Counted from the stretch's first letter, positions 46,494 through 58,873 are shown. The stretch: 64,000 nucleotides of DNA from Epiperipatus broadwayi (GCA_028023455.1 JAQFVV010012400.1:14829748-14893747); one strand, 5' to 3'. Numbers and translations are program-made. Notes: generated by a model not told the origin, from the sequence alone.

Positions 46494-47275
46494 GTCTATC
46501 TCTTTTGACATTCTATTTAAAATTTCTAAGTTTCCTGATTAATACAAAATGCTTGCCTCATTTCCAAATGTGAAGCTTAAATTGTTTTTAGTATGACCAA
46601 ATGGTAAAGCATAAATTGTTACTAATATGATCAAATGGTCATTAATTTTATTTTTTTCCAGATGAATTTATGAGTAACATAACCTTGTAATAAATTCAAA
46701 ATATATATATATTAAGTTAACTGACATTTGTATTTGAAATATATCCATAAAAGTTGAAGAATTTCTTAATGTTTTTCAATAATTACCCCAGGTAAAAAAA
46801 TTGAAGTTAAACAGGTTTTAATTATAGTTTTTCAGTTAAGAACAATTCTTAAAGAGAATTCATTTTCATTTTCAGATGACCTTCAGTTTTCTATTCCCAC
46901 ACAAACCTCACTCTTATTTATTAATTTAAATTCTATAAATAAAAAAATTATAGTGGGGCGGTTTTATATTATAGTTAATGTTTAAAATAATATATGCAGC
47001 AGATCTCCTTTCTCGTTATCTAATATCATTTGACATCTGAAATTGTGAATAATGAATCTCATATAATACATACATTTTTATATTTAATTTTAAAATTGAA
47101 TAATGCAGTTATGAAAAAAAAACCACACTATTGTCATAAACCTAGAGAAAGATAGAAATGTTATACGACTGACTATGCATTTATGAATTCAAATTTATGA
47201 TCTCTAATTTTATTTAATATTTTTTTCAAATCATGGATAATAAGACCATATTCATAGAGAAAACACTATACAAAA
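46494..47275. other. AT-rich stretch without recognisable gene
   Basis: No supported feature. Confidence 0.5.
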
Positions 47276-47430
47276 AGTTTTTGCTTCAAGGATTTGATAG
47301 TGTATCCATTTAAATAAAAGATATAAGCTTCATGATGAACCATGATTAATTGAAGTTTTTGCTTCAAGGATTTGATAGGGTATCCATTTAAATAAAAGAT
47401 ATAAGCTTCATGATGAACCATGATTAATTG
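47276..47430 (+). repeat. 78-bp tandem duplication, two copies
   Basis: 47276-47353 and 47354-47430 are identical except for one base (GATAGTGTATCC versus GATAGGGTATCC). This is a recent local duplication. Confidence 0.92.
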
Positions 47431-47578
47431 TTGTCTGTCCTTAATTATTCTTCTCTTTGGAAATTTAAATCCTTGCTTTAAATGGATTTACTAATTTGAT
47501 ATTTTTTTAATGTTATATAACCTGAGAAATTGAGTACAATAGTAGAAAAGCAGAATCAAGAGTTATAGATTCCAGGAT

Positions 47579-48010
47579 AAATTCTTGGTAAACATAAATT
47601 TGCCAGGTCATGACACCAGAGTGCTTCTTGTCGAATTATTTAAAAATTTGTCGTGAAATATCAAATACATGGCATAAAATTATATTATAAAAAAATAATT
47701 TATTAAAATAATAACAACACATTTATCCTACCAACAATCATAATTACTGTCCATTGTAGTTTTCACTTATACAAGTGATAAAATTCGCAAATTGGTGTCA
47801 GTCTGAAAACTACAATGGACAGTAATTATGAATATTGGTAGGATAAATATGTTGTTATTATTTTAATAAATTATTGTTTATCAGATATTTTTTTTTTTAT
47901 ATAATATAATTTTATGCCGCCATGTATTTGATATTTCACACAAATTTTTAAATAATTTAATAAGAAACACTCTGGTGTCATGACCTGGCAAATTCATGTT
48001 AACCAAATTC
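47579..48010. repeat. Foldback element, about 430 bp, arms about 190 bp
   Basis: 47579-47766 and 47803-48010 are inverted copies (TTTGCCAGGTCATGACACCA and GTGTCATGACCTGGCAAAT), meeting at CATTGTAGTTTTCA / TGAAAACTACAATG with a 36-base loop. Outside, GAATCAAGAGTTATAGATTCC (47555-47575) and a similar stretch at 48041-48060 could be a decayed target duplication or part of the repeat. Non-coding. Confidence 0.75.
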
Positions 48011-51000
48011 TCAGTTATGCAAAATAACAAAAAAAAAGTTTTGTAGATAATCAAGAACTATAAGTTCCTAAAACAATGATGTTCAATACCTGATTGCATC
48101 TTCATAGTAACTTGCCATGTAATTATTTATAACTGATAGCTTAGCCCAGTGAAATAACACTTTGCAATAATGGCAGGTTAGGAATTAGATTCTTGCCATT
48201 GATTAATATTTTTCTTTTCACTCAAGAATGCATATAACAATAAATTAACATATTGCTATTATCACATAGGATGAGCCAAAAGTTATTTTATCATAATATT
48301 ATTTTATTAACACATTCAATTAACATTATAATGATAAAAAAAAAGAGATGCTTATTACTTCTCTGTTTACTGCAAGCACTAAATGTAGAAAACATTCTGT
48401 TAACATAAAAAATGTTATCTATACAGTGTACAATATATAAGAACTTTATGATTTGAAAAAACAACAACAACAAAAAGTGTAATTCCCAGTTAGATGTTAA
48501 ATGCATATTGCAGAAAATTGTCAAATGATACACATATATTAAAAATCTTATCTATTCTTTAAACAGTTTTGTGGTATTTAAATCTATGCAGAATAACATT
48601 TTGAAAATTTTTTAAGTTCCCATGAAGTTTAGCCTTTTATTATCAGTAAATGTATATCAGACTAATCTTAAATAAAGATAAAACAAGAAGAAAAATGCTA
48701 CAACTTTCATCTTTCAATAATTTATTAATCTATCAAGTTATGCCACTATTTTTTCTCTTTAAACAATTGTTAGAAATGTCATTGTCCTGCAGCGAATTAT
48801 TTAAAAAATTATCATTCTTTACCAACTCTTTATATTTTTATATTGACTATTCAAAATTGTACAGGGTTTGTATTTCACTACAAATTCTATCATTAAGTGA
48901 AACTGATTTTGAAGAGTTTTTTTTAATGTGAATATTTCCAAAAGTTGTAGAAACAAGAGCATGAACTATGGCAGGCAAAATTCTTACAGGAATAATGATT
49001 AATTGGGACTCCATCACAATAAAAAATATGGTGTTTATTTTTATTTTGTGACATACATATTGATAAATAAAAATGACAGAATGATGACAAAGTAAAGTTA
49101 ATTTGCAAAACTTCAATATCCAAATTGAAAATCAATATCTGTTTTCTCAACAACTGCGGGCTTACATTAATACGAAAATTGTTCTTCTGATATCAAATCA
49201 TCTTCAAATGAATATAATTAATTAAATGAAAGCAATGAAAATAATAAGTCAGAAATTCAAAATTACAAAAATTAATTGACAATTTTCTAAATTTAGGATA
49301 CTGCCAGAATTGACAATGGTGACAAAGAAATGGCCTTCAGATAAAGAATTATCTATAGATAAATAATAGGCTATACTTGACTAAGAACATCTCCTGGGTC
49401 CTTGTAGAATTAAGATGTTGGTTTATCAAAGGCAAAGTACTATTTTGATACAAATTTTTTTATGATTCTTCTGTAGGTTTTTTCATTTTCTTTTGTCATA
49501 CTCTCTTCAATGATTTAAATTAGTATAGGGCTCAATCACAATGAGTCATTCATGTGTTAATAGGATTGGCACATTTTAATCTTTCAATTAGTAAATCTGA
49601 CTCCAACATTTTTCTTTTGTAAAAGTTTTGAATATATAAAAAGCAATGATGGGATAGGTTTAGTATGTTGAGTCATTAGTTGTGATTTTTCATGAGATAG
49701 TGCAATTACACTACATCCTCATGACTAATCGATTCTTAAAAAAGTAAAATAGCACAACGTATTATGCATTTAACCATATATTCCAAAATATTATTAAAAA
49801 TACAAATTAAATAAGCATAAAAGTTAGTTTTATGTAAAAAAAATAAAAATAAATTAGGATTTAAAAATTCACAATGCAAATGTATATATCCCTCCTTTCA
49901 GTCTAAATAAAAATTAAGTCAAGATCTTGTCCTCCCCCTCTTTGAATTTTGCTGTTAATTTTACTTTAAGTTTGAAAGCACCCTTAAAAAATAAAACATT
50001 TTTCTTAAAAATAACCAAAGTTGTCTTTTTTGTTAACTTCCAAATAATTGTTAATAAAGATGTGGCAATATTTATCAGGATTTTCCCTTTTATAAATTAA
50101 AAATGTCTTCAATTTTTTTTCTTTCAATGTACATGTAGTCAAGCAAAGACAACTAACCTTTTAGCTTTAAAACAAAGTCCCCTCTCCCCATTTTAAAATC
50201 AATTTAATGCAATAATGATTTCTATCTTGCCACTTTAAAAATTAAAAAATTGTATTTGAAAGCGTATTTCATCTAAACTTCTAATAACTTATTATCATTA
50301 CATTTTTCTTACACTTTTCAAAACACAAATGTAAACTTTCTCAAGTAATTCTAATTATAGTTTCAGAACTGTATTGTATTTTCAAATGGCAGGTAATATT
50401 CATATTTTATTAACCAGTGATAACTTCTAATTCAACATGAAATACAGAATTTTCTTTTAAGTTGAGAAGTACTGGAATTATAGAAACATTCATTATAATA
50501 CCTATGTATAAATAGATAATGTAGCAAAAATATCTATAGAAATTTGAATTGTCATTTTTTATGAACTTCCAATCAATGAATTTCCATTATGTGATATAAC
50601 AAATACTTTTATTTTAAATTAAAGGCAATAAAATAAAATTAAATTAATTTAAATTAAAGGTATAAAATTCAGAGAAAACATTGAAAATGTTAAATAAAAC
50701 CTTTAGCACAAAGCTCTAATAATTTTAAATGTTATAATTAAAATCTAAAATTATTTTCTATTATTGACATATTGATCATTAAATAGGGTGATAATACTCT
50801 TCTCAAGCTCTAAAATGAGTTAAATGAAGTATATATTAAAATATTCATTATTAACAGTAAATCATTTTATTCAATAATAAGTAAATATTTTAAAAATACT
50901 GATATATTAATAATTTTTAAATTCAATTATTTTTAATTAAATAAAGTTGTTTAAATCATGTGACATTTGAACACTCCAGTAGCAATTTGAAGATAACTGT

Positions 51001-52730
51001 ATCATCAAACTGAATTTTTTTTTTTTAGAAAAGTGTGTCTTCATTGTCTTTACATATCAAAAATCCAAGTAATGTTAAATCCAACATGATATTTAAGTAA
51101 AAAAATTCCAGCGGTTAACATAACATAATATTTGATTGTATTTAAAATCCTATTTTAAATGTATATTCTTCTATTCATCCCCCCAAATTATTTTGTCTAA
51201 AATAATAATAAAATTTATGTGCAAAGGTCAAAGTGAAAGATAACAACTTCTGCTCCAATTTCTTTATAAATAATCTACTCATTTATTTATAAATAACTAA
51301 ATTTACTTGTAAATTAATAAATAAATATTTATTTTAATAAATACAAAAACTATTTGGCAGTTGGAAAAGAATAATCTTCACACATAAAACAATGAGATAA
51401 TTCATTAAACTTCATTCTCATTTATTTATAAATAAAAAAGGAAATAATTTATTTGTTATAAATGTGCAATTTTGAAATAATCAAAGATGATTAAAAACTA
51501 AGTTGAAAATGTTATAGACAACAAAATGATTTACATATATGTTCATAAACAAAAAAAATAATTCTTTTTTAGTTCAAAATTTTCTATTGTAACATGCCTC
51601 AGATATTAGTTTAATGCTGCAATTGTATGGATTATTATTTAATTATCTGCAACCAAAATAACTGTTACATGCGCAATATCCATATTTACATCTATGTATG
51701 AATATTGCCTATCCAATAATACTATTAATCAGGCAGCAGAGTACTATTTCTGTTTGTGATTAATTTTTAAGTCAGTATTCAAAGCTAGCTAATCATACAA
51801 TAGCTCACTATTAGCACATTAGGAGGGGGGGACTACAATTTATCACTTGGTTGGCAGTCTATAATAAATGGTACTCTCTTCATGAATAACATTATATAAC
51901 TGATCTTCAACTACAGTAAATAAAAGTTTATTTGTAAGTCACTTTGCAATTAATGAATTGTGAGACTTTAAAAAGCTACAAGTTATTAGAGGAAAAAACT
52001 CCACCAAATGGTATTTTATGTTAGGACTATTCTACACTTAGCAATTCTTGAATCAAATTTAGAATTGTACTTCTGCAAAACCATGCAAGTGCAATTTTTT
52101 TTTTTTACAAATACTTTCATATCACTTCACGAGTAAAAATTCTTCTATATAAGAAAATAATAAGTTAGTTATGAAAATTCTAAAATTCAGTATGACAAAG
52201 AGATGCTTTGTTTTTAAAAGTATGAATTGGAAGCAAAAACAATAACAACCAATAATCTGTCAATTAACCAAAATAAATTTGAAAGATAATATGGCTAAGA
52301 AGCTAATGAAATTTATTTTTAAATAATTAAAAGATTAAAAATAACTCAAATTATATTTAATATATTTTATTTTTTAAAATATAATAACTTGTTTTAAAGA
52401 TAAAAAGCACCATATTCATTCTACTTTACCTACCTATAATTGTAGATGGGGAAATAGTGAATCTGGATTTTTAAAAAAAAAATTACAAGTGAAAGTGTGA
52501 ATGGAAAAAATAAACAGCAAAGTTGGTAAAAAATAAAATAATCAGAAAAGATAAGCTGTTTGTCAGTAGTATATAGCTTGCTGATAAACAAAGGTGTTTA
52601 TTCCATTCATGACTTAAGGTGGTGGTGGGATATGTTAACCATATAAAGCGAAGGACTGCATTACAGCGATTAAAGGGAAATTATAACAACATAACCTAGT
52701 TGTTGGTTTGACTTCTCAAATCAAGCATTG
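48011..52730. other. Long AT-rich stretch without recognisable gene
   Basis: I see no coding, RNA or repeat feature that I can support in this 4.7-kb stretch. Confidence 0.5.
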
Positions 52731-52735
52731 TTAGC

Positions 52736-52812
52736 CGAGATGTCAGTGCAGCTGCCTTGCAAGCAAGCAGTTGGTTAAAGACGTTGCAGTTCATCTCCCG
52801 GCTGATGCTATG
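52736..52812 (+). repeat. tRNA-like sequence, probable SINE head
   Basis: CCGAGATGTCAGTGCAGCTG, CCTTGCAAGCAAGCAGTTGG and GTTGCAGTTCATCTCCCGGC have the order A box, anticodon stem with a TGC-like loop, B box. An A-rich run follows (52819). The pattern fits a tRNA-Ala-like SINE head, decayed. Confidence 0.5.
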
Positions 52813-53189
52813 ATATATGAAAAAAAAAATCAAGACATCATAATTAGAACACTGAAAAAAAGTAAGCTTTTAAATCAAATGAATCCATAAAAGGAATGAT
52901 CTAATGTTATTAATGATGCTCAAATCTAGAAATGGTCAGAATGATTTTAATGTTCATAGAGTCTGTGCTCATATACCCTATATTACAAAGAACAATGAAA
53001 GAGAAAATAATGTTATATATCCTTGGGAATATATCTTTAAATCATCGTAGTTGTATAATATTAAGTATTCAACATCATCAAATAAAAATGATTCTTGTAG
53101 TGTTTTGTAAAAATGGCAGACATGTTTGTGCACTCCGAAAAAACTAGAATGTATTCAAGAGGTTCTTTTTAGATTGTGCTCTGATAACA

Positions 53190-54015
53190 GGAATTTAATT
53201 AAGGCATTGACGTAATGGCGATCGACAATTCCAAGAAATATTTGCTGATTGCAAATATTTCTAGATAAGAGACCGTACCTTATTAGACAATGAATTGATT
53301 GTTGCTATTATCAGAAAGCGATCAGAAGACTGGGTAAGAACTACGCAGTAGTGAGTAGCAGACAGTATTAAGTGCATCTACAGTAGAGTTACTGTTCAAT
53401 TCCAGCGCCCAGTGAAAATGTAGTTCACGGGTATAGCTGAAGGAGACCACAGCCTGCGGAAACTGTCTGGATAGCAGCTGAATAAAGAGTTGAGTTTCCA
53501 GCAGTTTTCAAGTGAAGTAGATTGTTGCAGAGACAGAAGCTGTAAGGAGCTTAAGGTCAGTCGCAGTGCTTACTATGAAGAGTTCGTGAACAGCTAAACT
53601 AGACTGGGGATAAGGTATGTCCATTGTGAACCATTTTTGTAGCAGCCAGCCTGAAAGAACATCGTGGGAATTGAACTTTAGCGAACTGTAGAAATAGACT
53701 TATTGCAGTCCATTTGTTGGAGAGCATCCGTTTGCAGACCATTCGGTGCTGCAGACCATTCGTTGGAGAGCATCCATGGCAGAGCATTCATTGCAGACCA
53801 TTTGTTGGAGAGCATTCGTTGCAGAGAATACAGAGTGTATTCAGAGTATTCGTTGCAGACCATTCGTTGAGAGCATCCGCAGCAGAGCATTCGTTGCAAG
53901 AGAACATCATGGGAATTGATCATAGTTATTTGCTGACCACACAGTCATACTTGCGGATATAACATTGGCACAGTCAGACTGGCGGATATAACAATTCTAA
54001 TAAAGACTTAATTTC
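53190..54015 (+). repeat. GC-richer module with a roughly 28-bp minisatellite
   Basis: This block is clearly less AT-rich than its surroundings. 53703-53900 holds several copies of TTGCAGACCATTCGTTGGAG AGCATCCG-like units. The phrase GAACATC-TGGGAATTGA stands on both sides (53659 and 53902). At 53940-53995, CAGTCA-ACT-GCGGATATAACA occurs twice, followed by AATAAAGACTTAATTTCATG, which looks like a poly(A)-signal region. It may be a solo LTR or an uncharacterised repeat. The short ORFs on both strands follow the repeat unit and are not convincing genes. Confidence 0.5.
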
Positions 54016-54656
54016 ATGACGTTTATTGGGTTGTCAAAAACAAAAGCTGGCAAACAAATTAGCATACTGTACTGTACAATATGAATGTGCGTTTACAATT
54101 TGACATTTATGTTTATTGTATTCCTCTGTGAAATGATCTATCTATATTATTCAAAGACTATTTGTATGTTTATTATTTAAATGCTTTATTTCATGATGAA
54201 CTTAAAACCATTATTCAAATTAAACAAATAATTGTACGGTCTGTTTTTAAAAAGGTTATGTTGATTTCAGCAATTGAAAAAAATATTTTTTTTACTTTCT
54301 TCTAAGTTAGGAATTGATTTGTAAATTTTTAGCTCTAGAATCGGACATTTTCTCACTGAAATTAAAACTACTTACGGACCACAGTTCTAAAAATAAGATG
54401 ATTGCCTTTTTCCTTGCTATATAAACAATTAATGTTTAAATATAATAATAAAAATTTAGTATAAATATTTTTGGTCATCTATAAACAAATTACACGCTTT
54501 TCCTTTCAACATTTTAAATTAAATATATATTGAGTTCAAGGTTTATAAGGTTAAATAAAGAATTAAAAAAAATAAAATAAAATGATTTAACAATCATTTT
54601 CAAACTAATGTAATATATTTTTTATTCTCAGTTTAATAAAAAGACCGGTCAGTTGA
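54016..54656. other. AT-rich stretch before the LINE
   Basis: No supported gene. The left edge of the LINE insertion lies near its end but I could not find a target duplication. Confidence 0.5.
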
Positions 54657-55298
54657 TTTAACTGTTCATCTCCAGATGGCAGCAAAATCTTATATATAAA
54701 ATGTGAGGAGATAAAGGAATTATTGAGTAGGAATGATAAGGAAGAAATAGATAAGGAGGACCAGAAGGTATTAGAAAATGTTATGGATAGAGCAGAAAAA
54801 GTAGATTATGAAACAGTATTGATAGGAGATTCACTAATTAGAGAATGTGGGGATATAATTGCAAGAGAAAATAGAAGTAGGTATGTAAGAGTATGTTTGC
54901 CTGGAGCTAGAATTAGGGATGTAGCAGATAAAGTTAAAAAACAAGGTAGTAGAGATGTATATGTTATGGTGGGGACTAATAATTTATTAGAATCATCAGA
55001 GAGAATAATGGATGAGTATGTAGATTTGATTAGGAATTTGATTATGATTAAAGGAAGAGTAGGAATAGTTGGATTATTACCAAGGTTTGACAAGAGTTAT
55101 TTGTTAGATAGGGCATGTTCTATAAATGAGAGATTGAAAAAATTGTGTGAGAGAAATAATGTTATGTTTGTGGATGTGTGGGATTGTTTTATTGGAAAGA
55201 GAGAGTTATATAGTAAAGATGGGTTGCATTTAGGAAAGCAAGGAAGTGAAGTTTTAGGGAGTTTGATTTATAAAGAATTTTTTTCGGGAAACTTATAA
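54657..55298 (+). CDS. LINE ORF1 with SGNH/GDSL hydrolase domain
   Basis: Open frame of 214 codons; the first in-frame ATG is at 54783, so the native start may be lost or lie upstream. After a charged leader (KCEEIKELLSRNDKEEIDKE), the hydrolase fold begins: VLIGDSLIRECG has the block I GDS with the catalytic Ser, VMVGTNNLLES the block III GxxN-like motif, and DGLHLGKQGS the DxxH block V with the catalytic Asp and His. All catalytic positions of an SGNH esterase look intact. In LINEs with such an ORF1 the protein is thought to aid assembly or membrane association of the RNP, but its substrate is unknown. ORF2 opens just after it in another frame. This frame is undamaged although ORF2 has several lesions. 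Confidence 0.88.
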   Translation, partial: FNCSSPDGSKILYIKCEEIKELLSRNDKEEIDKEDQKVLENVMDRAEKVDYETVLIGDSLIRECGDIIARENRSRYVRVCLPGARIRDVADKVKKQGSRDVYVMVGTNNLLESSERIMDEYVDLIRNLIMIKGRVGIVGLLPRFDKSYLLDRACSINERLKKLCERNNVMFVDVWDCFIGKRELYSKDGLHLGKQGSEVLGSLIYKEFFSGNL

Positions 55299-55319
55299 AG
55301 GGGGGTGGGTTTTTAAATT

Positions 55320-56680
55320 GTAATATTATTAAAAAGAATGGATGGAATATAAGAAGTAAGCAAAAGGAATTTGATTTTGATATAAATATAGATATGGAGA
55401 AGGAATGGGTTTGTAAAATTAATGGTAAGAAAGTAATTTATAAATGTAATGGAGAAGAAAGAATTAAAAGAATTTATAAAAGAGTAGTTAGGAAAGAAGA
55501 AATTGTTAAAATTGGGTTTTTGAATATGCAAGGTGGTAGGAAACCAGAAAAGTGGATGGAATTAAATAAAACAATTGAAAATGAAGAGCTTGAAGTATTA
55601 GCAGTAGTGGAAACACATTTAAGAGAGAAGAAGAACCTATTTTGGAACAGTTGGTATGGCAGGGTGTAAATAGAAAAGAAAAAGAAAAAAGGGGTGGTGG
55701 TATAGGTGTTATATCAAAAAAATATTTAAATATTGTTAAATGTCAAGAACACTTGTGGTTTGAAATAAGGTTGGGTAGACAAGAATGGATGGTGGCTATA
55801 GTTTATATAGCTACTGGAGATAGTCAAATTATATTGGAGTGGAATAGTAACATATATGAATGTTTAGTTAAGGATATACAAAGTTTTAAAGAAAAGGGAA
55901 GAGAATAATGGTTATAGGGGATATGAATGGACATATTGAAGAAATTGATGATGTAGATAATAAAAATGGACAGCTTTTGAAGAATTTTTGTCAGAAAGTG
56001 AATTTGAGTATTGGAAATTTATTAAATATTTATGAGGGACAATACACATGGTCCAGAAATAATATATTTCACACAATAGATTATGTATTGGTAGAGAAAG
56101 AGGGAATAAATAAAATACGGAAAATTAAGGTATTTGATAATGAAGAAAAAGTATGCACTAGTGATCATAATTTCATTGTAATTGAAATGGTTAGTAATGT
56201 GATGGAGAATAGAAATAAAAGTAGACATAATAGTGAAAGATGTGGATGGAGAGTAAATGATAAGAATAAGTTGGAAGAGTATAAAATACAAGTTGAAGAA
56301 ATAATGGAAGAGTGGGTTGGGGATGAGTATAAGGATTGGTGTAAAGAAGTAGAAAAAGTTGCAAATAGGGTTTTAGGTGAGAATATTGAAAAGAATAAAA
56401 GTAATAAAAAAATTAAAATTAGTAAAAGTGTAAAAGAAAGGAAAGAAGCATGTAGAGAATATAAGTGTGCTATTAAGAATAAGGAAAGTGAAAAAGATAT
56501 TAATGCTAAATGGGAAAAGTACTTAGAAAAGAAGAAGTTGGCTAAAATAGATATTTATAGAGAGAGAATGAAATTGAATAGTAAATTGTTGGAGGATATT
56601 AATAAAAGTGGAAGAGATGGAAGTAAAAAATTTTGGAATTACATTAAAAGGAGAAATGTAGGGAGAGATATTACTAGTTG
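55320..56680 (+). pseudogene. LINE ORF2, endonuclease part (frameshifted)
   Basis: Apurinic-type endonuclease that nicks the target. The frame is broken three times. 55394-55669 (open upstream from about 55320) has KIGFLNMQGGRKPEKW and AVVETHLRE with the catalytic Glu. 55642-55908 has EKRGGGIGVISKKYLNIV. 55908-56681 has VMVIGDMNGHIEEID-type GDxNGH, TIDYVLVEKEG and VCTSDHNFIVIEM with the terminal SDH. Each change of frame is a one-base slip: at about 55660, at 55905 (GAATAATGG) and at about 56665 before the RT. The linker that follows (56200-56680) is Lys/Glu-rich and probably helical. Inactive as it stands. Confidence 0.88.
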
Positions 56681-58409
56681 ATGAGGGAATAGAGTGTAGT
56701 TCTAGAGAAGATTTAGAGAGAATCTTAAATAGTTATGTAATGAATATAGAAAAGATGTTAGATGTGAATGATAGAATATTAGAAAATATGAAAGAATATA
56801 GTAATGGGAATATTAGTTTTTCAGAAAATGAACTAAATGAGGTAGAGAAGAAATTGAAAAGTGGGAAGGCAAGAGGTTTAGATGGATGGGCAGCAGAGAT
56901 GGTAATGAATTTAGGATATAGGGCAAAAGTAAAGTTATTATCCTGTTTTAATAAAATGGCACAGAATAGAGTTTTCCCAAGTAGTTGGAGTAATACAAGA
57001 GTAAGGTTATTATTTAAAGGAAAGGGTAAGGATCATAGAAAGTTGAATAATTATAGACCGATAGCGGTAACATCAGTTTTATATAAAGTTTTCTCGTATA
57101 TGGTGGCTAGTAAAGTTGTAAAATGGATGGAAGGGAATAATGTAGTGGGTGAAATGCAAGGAGGTTTTAGATTAGATAGGCGTATAGGAGATAGTTTATT
57201 TGTAGTTACACAACTTATGGATATGAGTAGGAATGCAGATAAACAGTTATATATGAGTTTTATAGATATAGAGAAGGCATATGATAGAGTAAATAGAAAT
57301 AGATTATGGATAAGTTTAGCAAATTTGGGAATGGATGAAGCTTTAATAGATATTATTAAGAAATTATATGAAAATAATTATTATATATATCAATTAGAGA
57401 ATATAGAATCAATTAAAGTTAAAAATGGTGTGGGACTAAGGCAAGGATGCCCTATGTCACCTATTTTGTTTGTGTTGTATTTGAGTGAAATGGAAAGAGC
57501 AATAGAAAGATTAGGAAGAGGGATAGAGATACCGTTAATAGGTAGTAAGGGAGTATATATTTTGTCAGGTCTTTTTTTTTGCAGATGATATATTTTTGTG
57601 TGCAGAAAAAAGAAGATATGGAAGTTATGTTGAGGACATGTGCAAGGGTGGGTAAAGAGATGGGGATTAAATTTAGTGAAGAAAAATCAAATATAATGAT
57701 GGTTAATACTGAGGAAAGAGAAGATGTAGAATTTTTATTGGGAGATATTAAGTTAAGTGTGGTGAATAGATATAGTTATTTGGGAATTATTTTAAGTAAT
57801 CAGAAAAATTATTTGGATGAATGGGAGAAAAAATTGATAAATGAAGCAAAGAAAAGAAAGGGATTGATAAAGAAATTAACAGTATTTTCATATAATAAAT
57901 ATGATGTAGCTAGAATTATATGGAAAGGAGTTGAAGTAGCAGGGTTAACATATGGTAATGATGCATTATATGTTAGTAAAAAGATATTAGATTATTTAGA
58001 AAAAGCTCAAAGGGAAGTAGGAAGACATGCATTGGATGCAGAAGTATGGACAGCAAGGGAGGCAATTCAAGGAGAAATGGGATGGTCAAGTTTTCATATG
58101 AGAGATGCAAAAAGTAAAATGAAAATGTTTGGTAGATTGCAGTTTATGGATAATAAAAGAATAGCTAAAATAGTATTTAATTGGGTTATGAGTAAAGGGC
58201 AGGTAACAAGATGGGTGAGAAAGGTAATGCGCTATGCAAAAGATTTGGATAAAGAATTTATATCAGTATATTTGTACAAAAGATGGGATGATTGTGTTAA
58301 GAGGATTATTGAGTGTTATAGTAATAAGGAATGTGATAAAAGAATAAATTTATTAATAAAGACTAGGGAGTTAGAGAGATGGAGAACTAGTATGGAGAGT
58401 AAAAAGAGT
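56665..58409 (+). pseudogene. LINE ORF2, reverse transcriptase part (frameshift in FADD box)
   Basis: RT in order: KLKSGKARGLDGWAAEMVMN; NNYRPIAVTSVLYKVFSYMV; MQGGFRLDRRIGDSLFVVTQ; MSFIDIEKAYDRVNRNRLW with the first catalytic Asp; GVGLRQGCPMSPILFVLY; then LFFADDIFLCAE and KFSEEKSNIMMV. The FADD catalytic box is coded at 57570-57590 by CTTTTTTTTTGCAGATGAT. The T run has one base too many, so the frame 56740-57588 ends just there and 57579-58421 continues. The thumb region has REAIQGEMGWSSFHMRD and AKIVFNWVMSKGQV. The frame stops only because the piggyBac element begins at 58410, and it resumes at 62276. Confidence 0.92.
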
Positions 58410-58670
58410 TTAACCCTTTGACAACCAGAACGACTTTTGTACGACTTCCGAGAAAGTTCAACTTTGAGCTGAGTTTGCGCGAAAACCGTAAAGGTCACGC
58501 ATACGGGATTTACGTCTTTCTTTGCGCCATTTTGTTTGCAACGTGGAAATGTAAAAAATTTTTCTGTGCGATAATTTTTCGATTTTTTATAGCATTTTTA
58601 GTGGAGAGGACTCAAAATTTTTATTTTTTTTTAAATTTTTTTATCTTTTTAGATACGTAAAAAAGAAAAA

Positions 58671-58862
58671 ATGAGTTCTTCGGAAAGTTCAAGTTATGAT
58701 TCCGACTCGGATTTTCTCATTGCCGATGTTTATGATTCCGGGCCTTCGTGTAGCAGCTCATCCGATGAATGTCTGTTAGATAGTTCAAATAGTGAATATC
58801 TTTCGGATAATTCAGACGATGAAGTAGCTGCACCGAGAAGAAAAAAAGGAAGTCATCAGTAA
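58671..58862 (+). CDS. piggyBac transposase, acidic N-terminal piece
   Basis: 63 codons from an ATG at 58671: MSSSESSSYDSDSDFLIADV followed by further Ser/Asp/Glu-rich sequence and a basic patch RRKKGSHQ, then a stop. An acidic, Ser-rich start is normal for piggyBac-type transposases. The frame leads into the main transposase frame if one A is added to the A7 run at about 58843-58849, since the next frame reads on as KSSVRNVRMDTGPMPGP. This is a single-base slip in a homopolymer, real or a sequencing error. It is separated from the downstream ATG by only 11 bases. Confidence 0.8.
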   Translation: MSSSESSSYDSDSDFLIADVYDSGPSCSSSSDECLLDSSNSEYLSDNSDDEVAAPRRKKGSHQ

Positions 58863-58873
58863 GGAATGTCAGA

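Noticed and set aside
53599-53962. ORFs on both strands in the minisatellite
   Set aside because: They follow the repeat period on both strands and have no recognisable domain.
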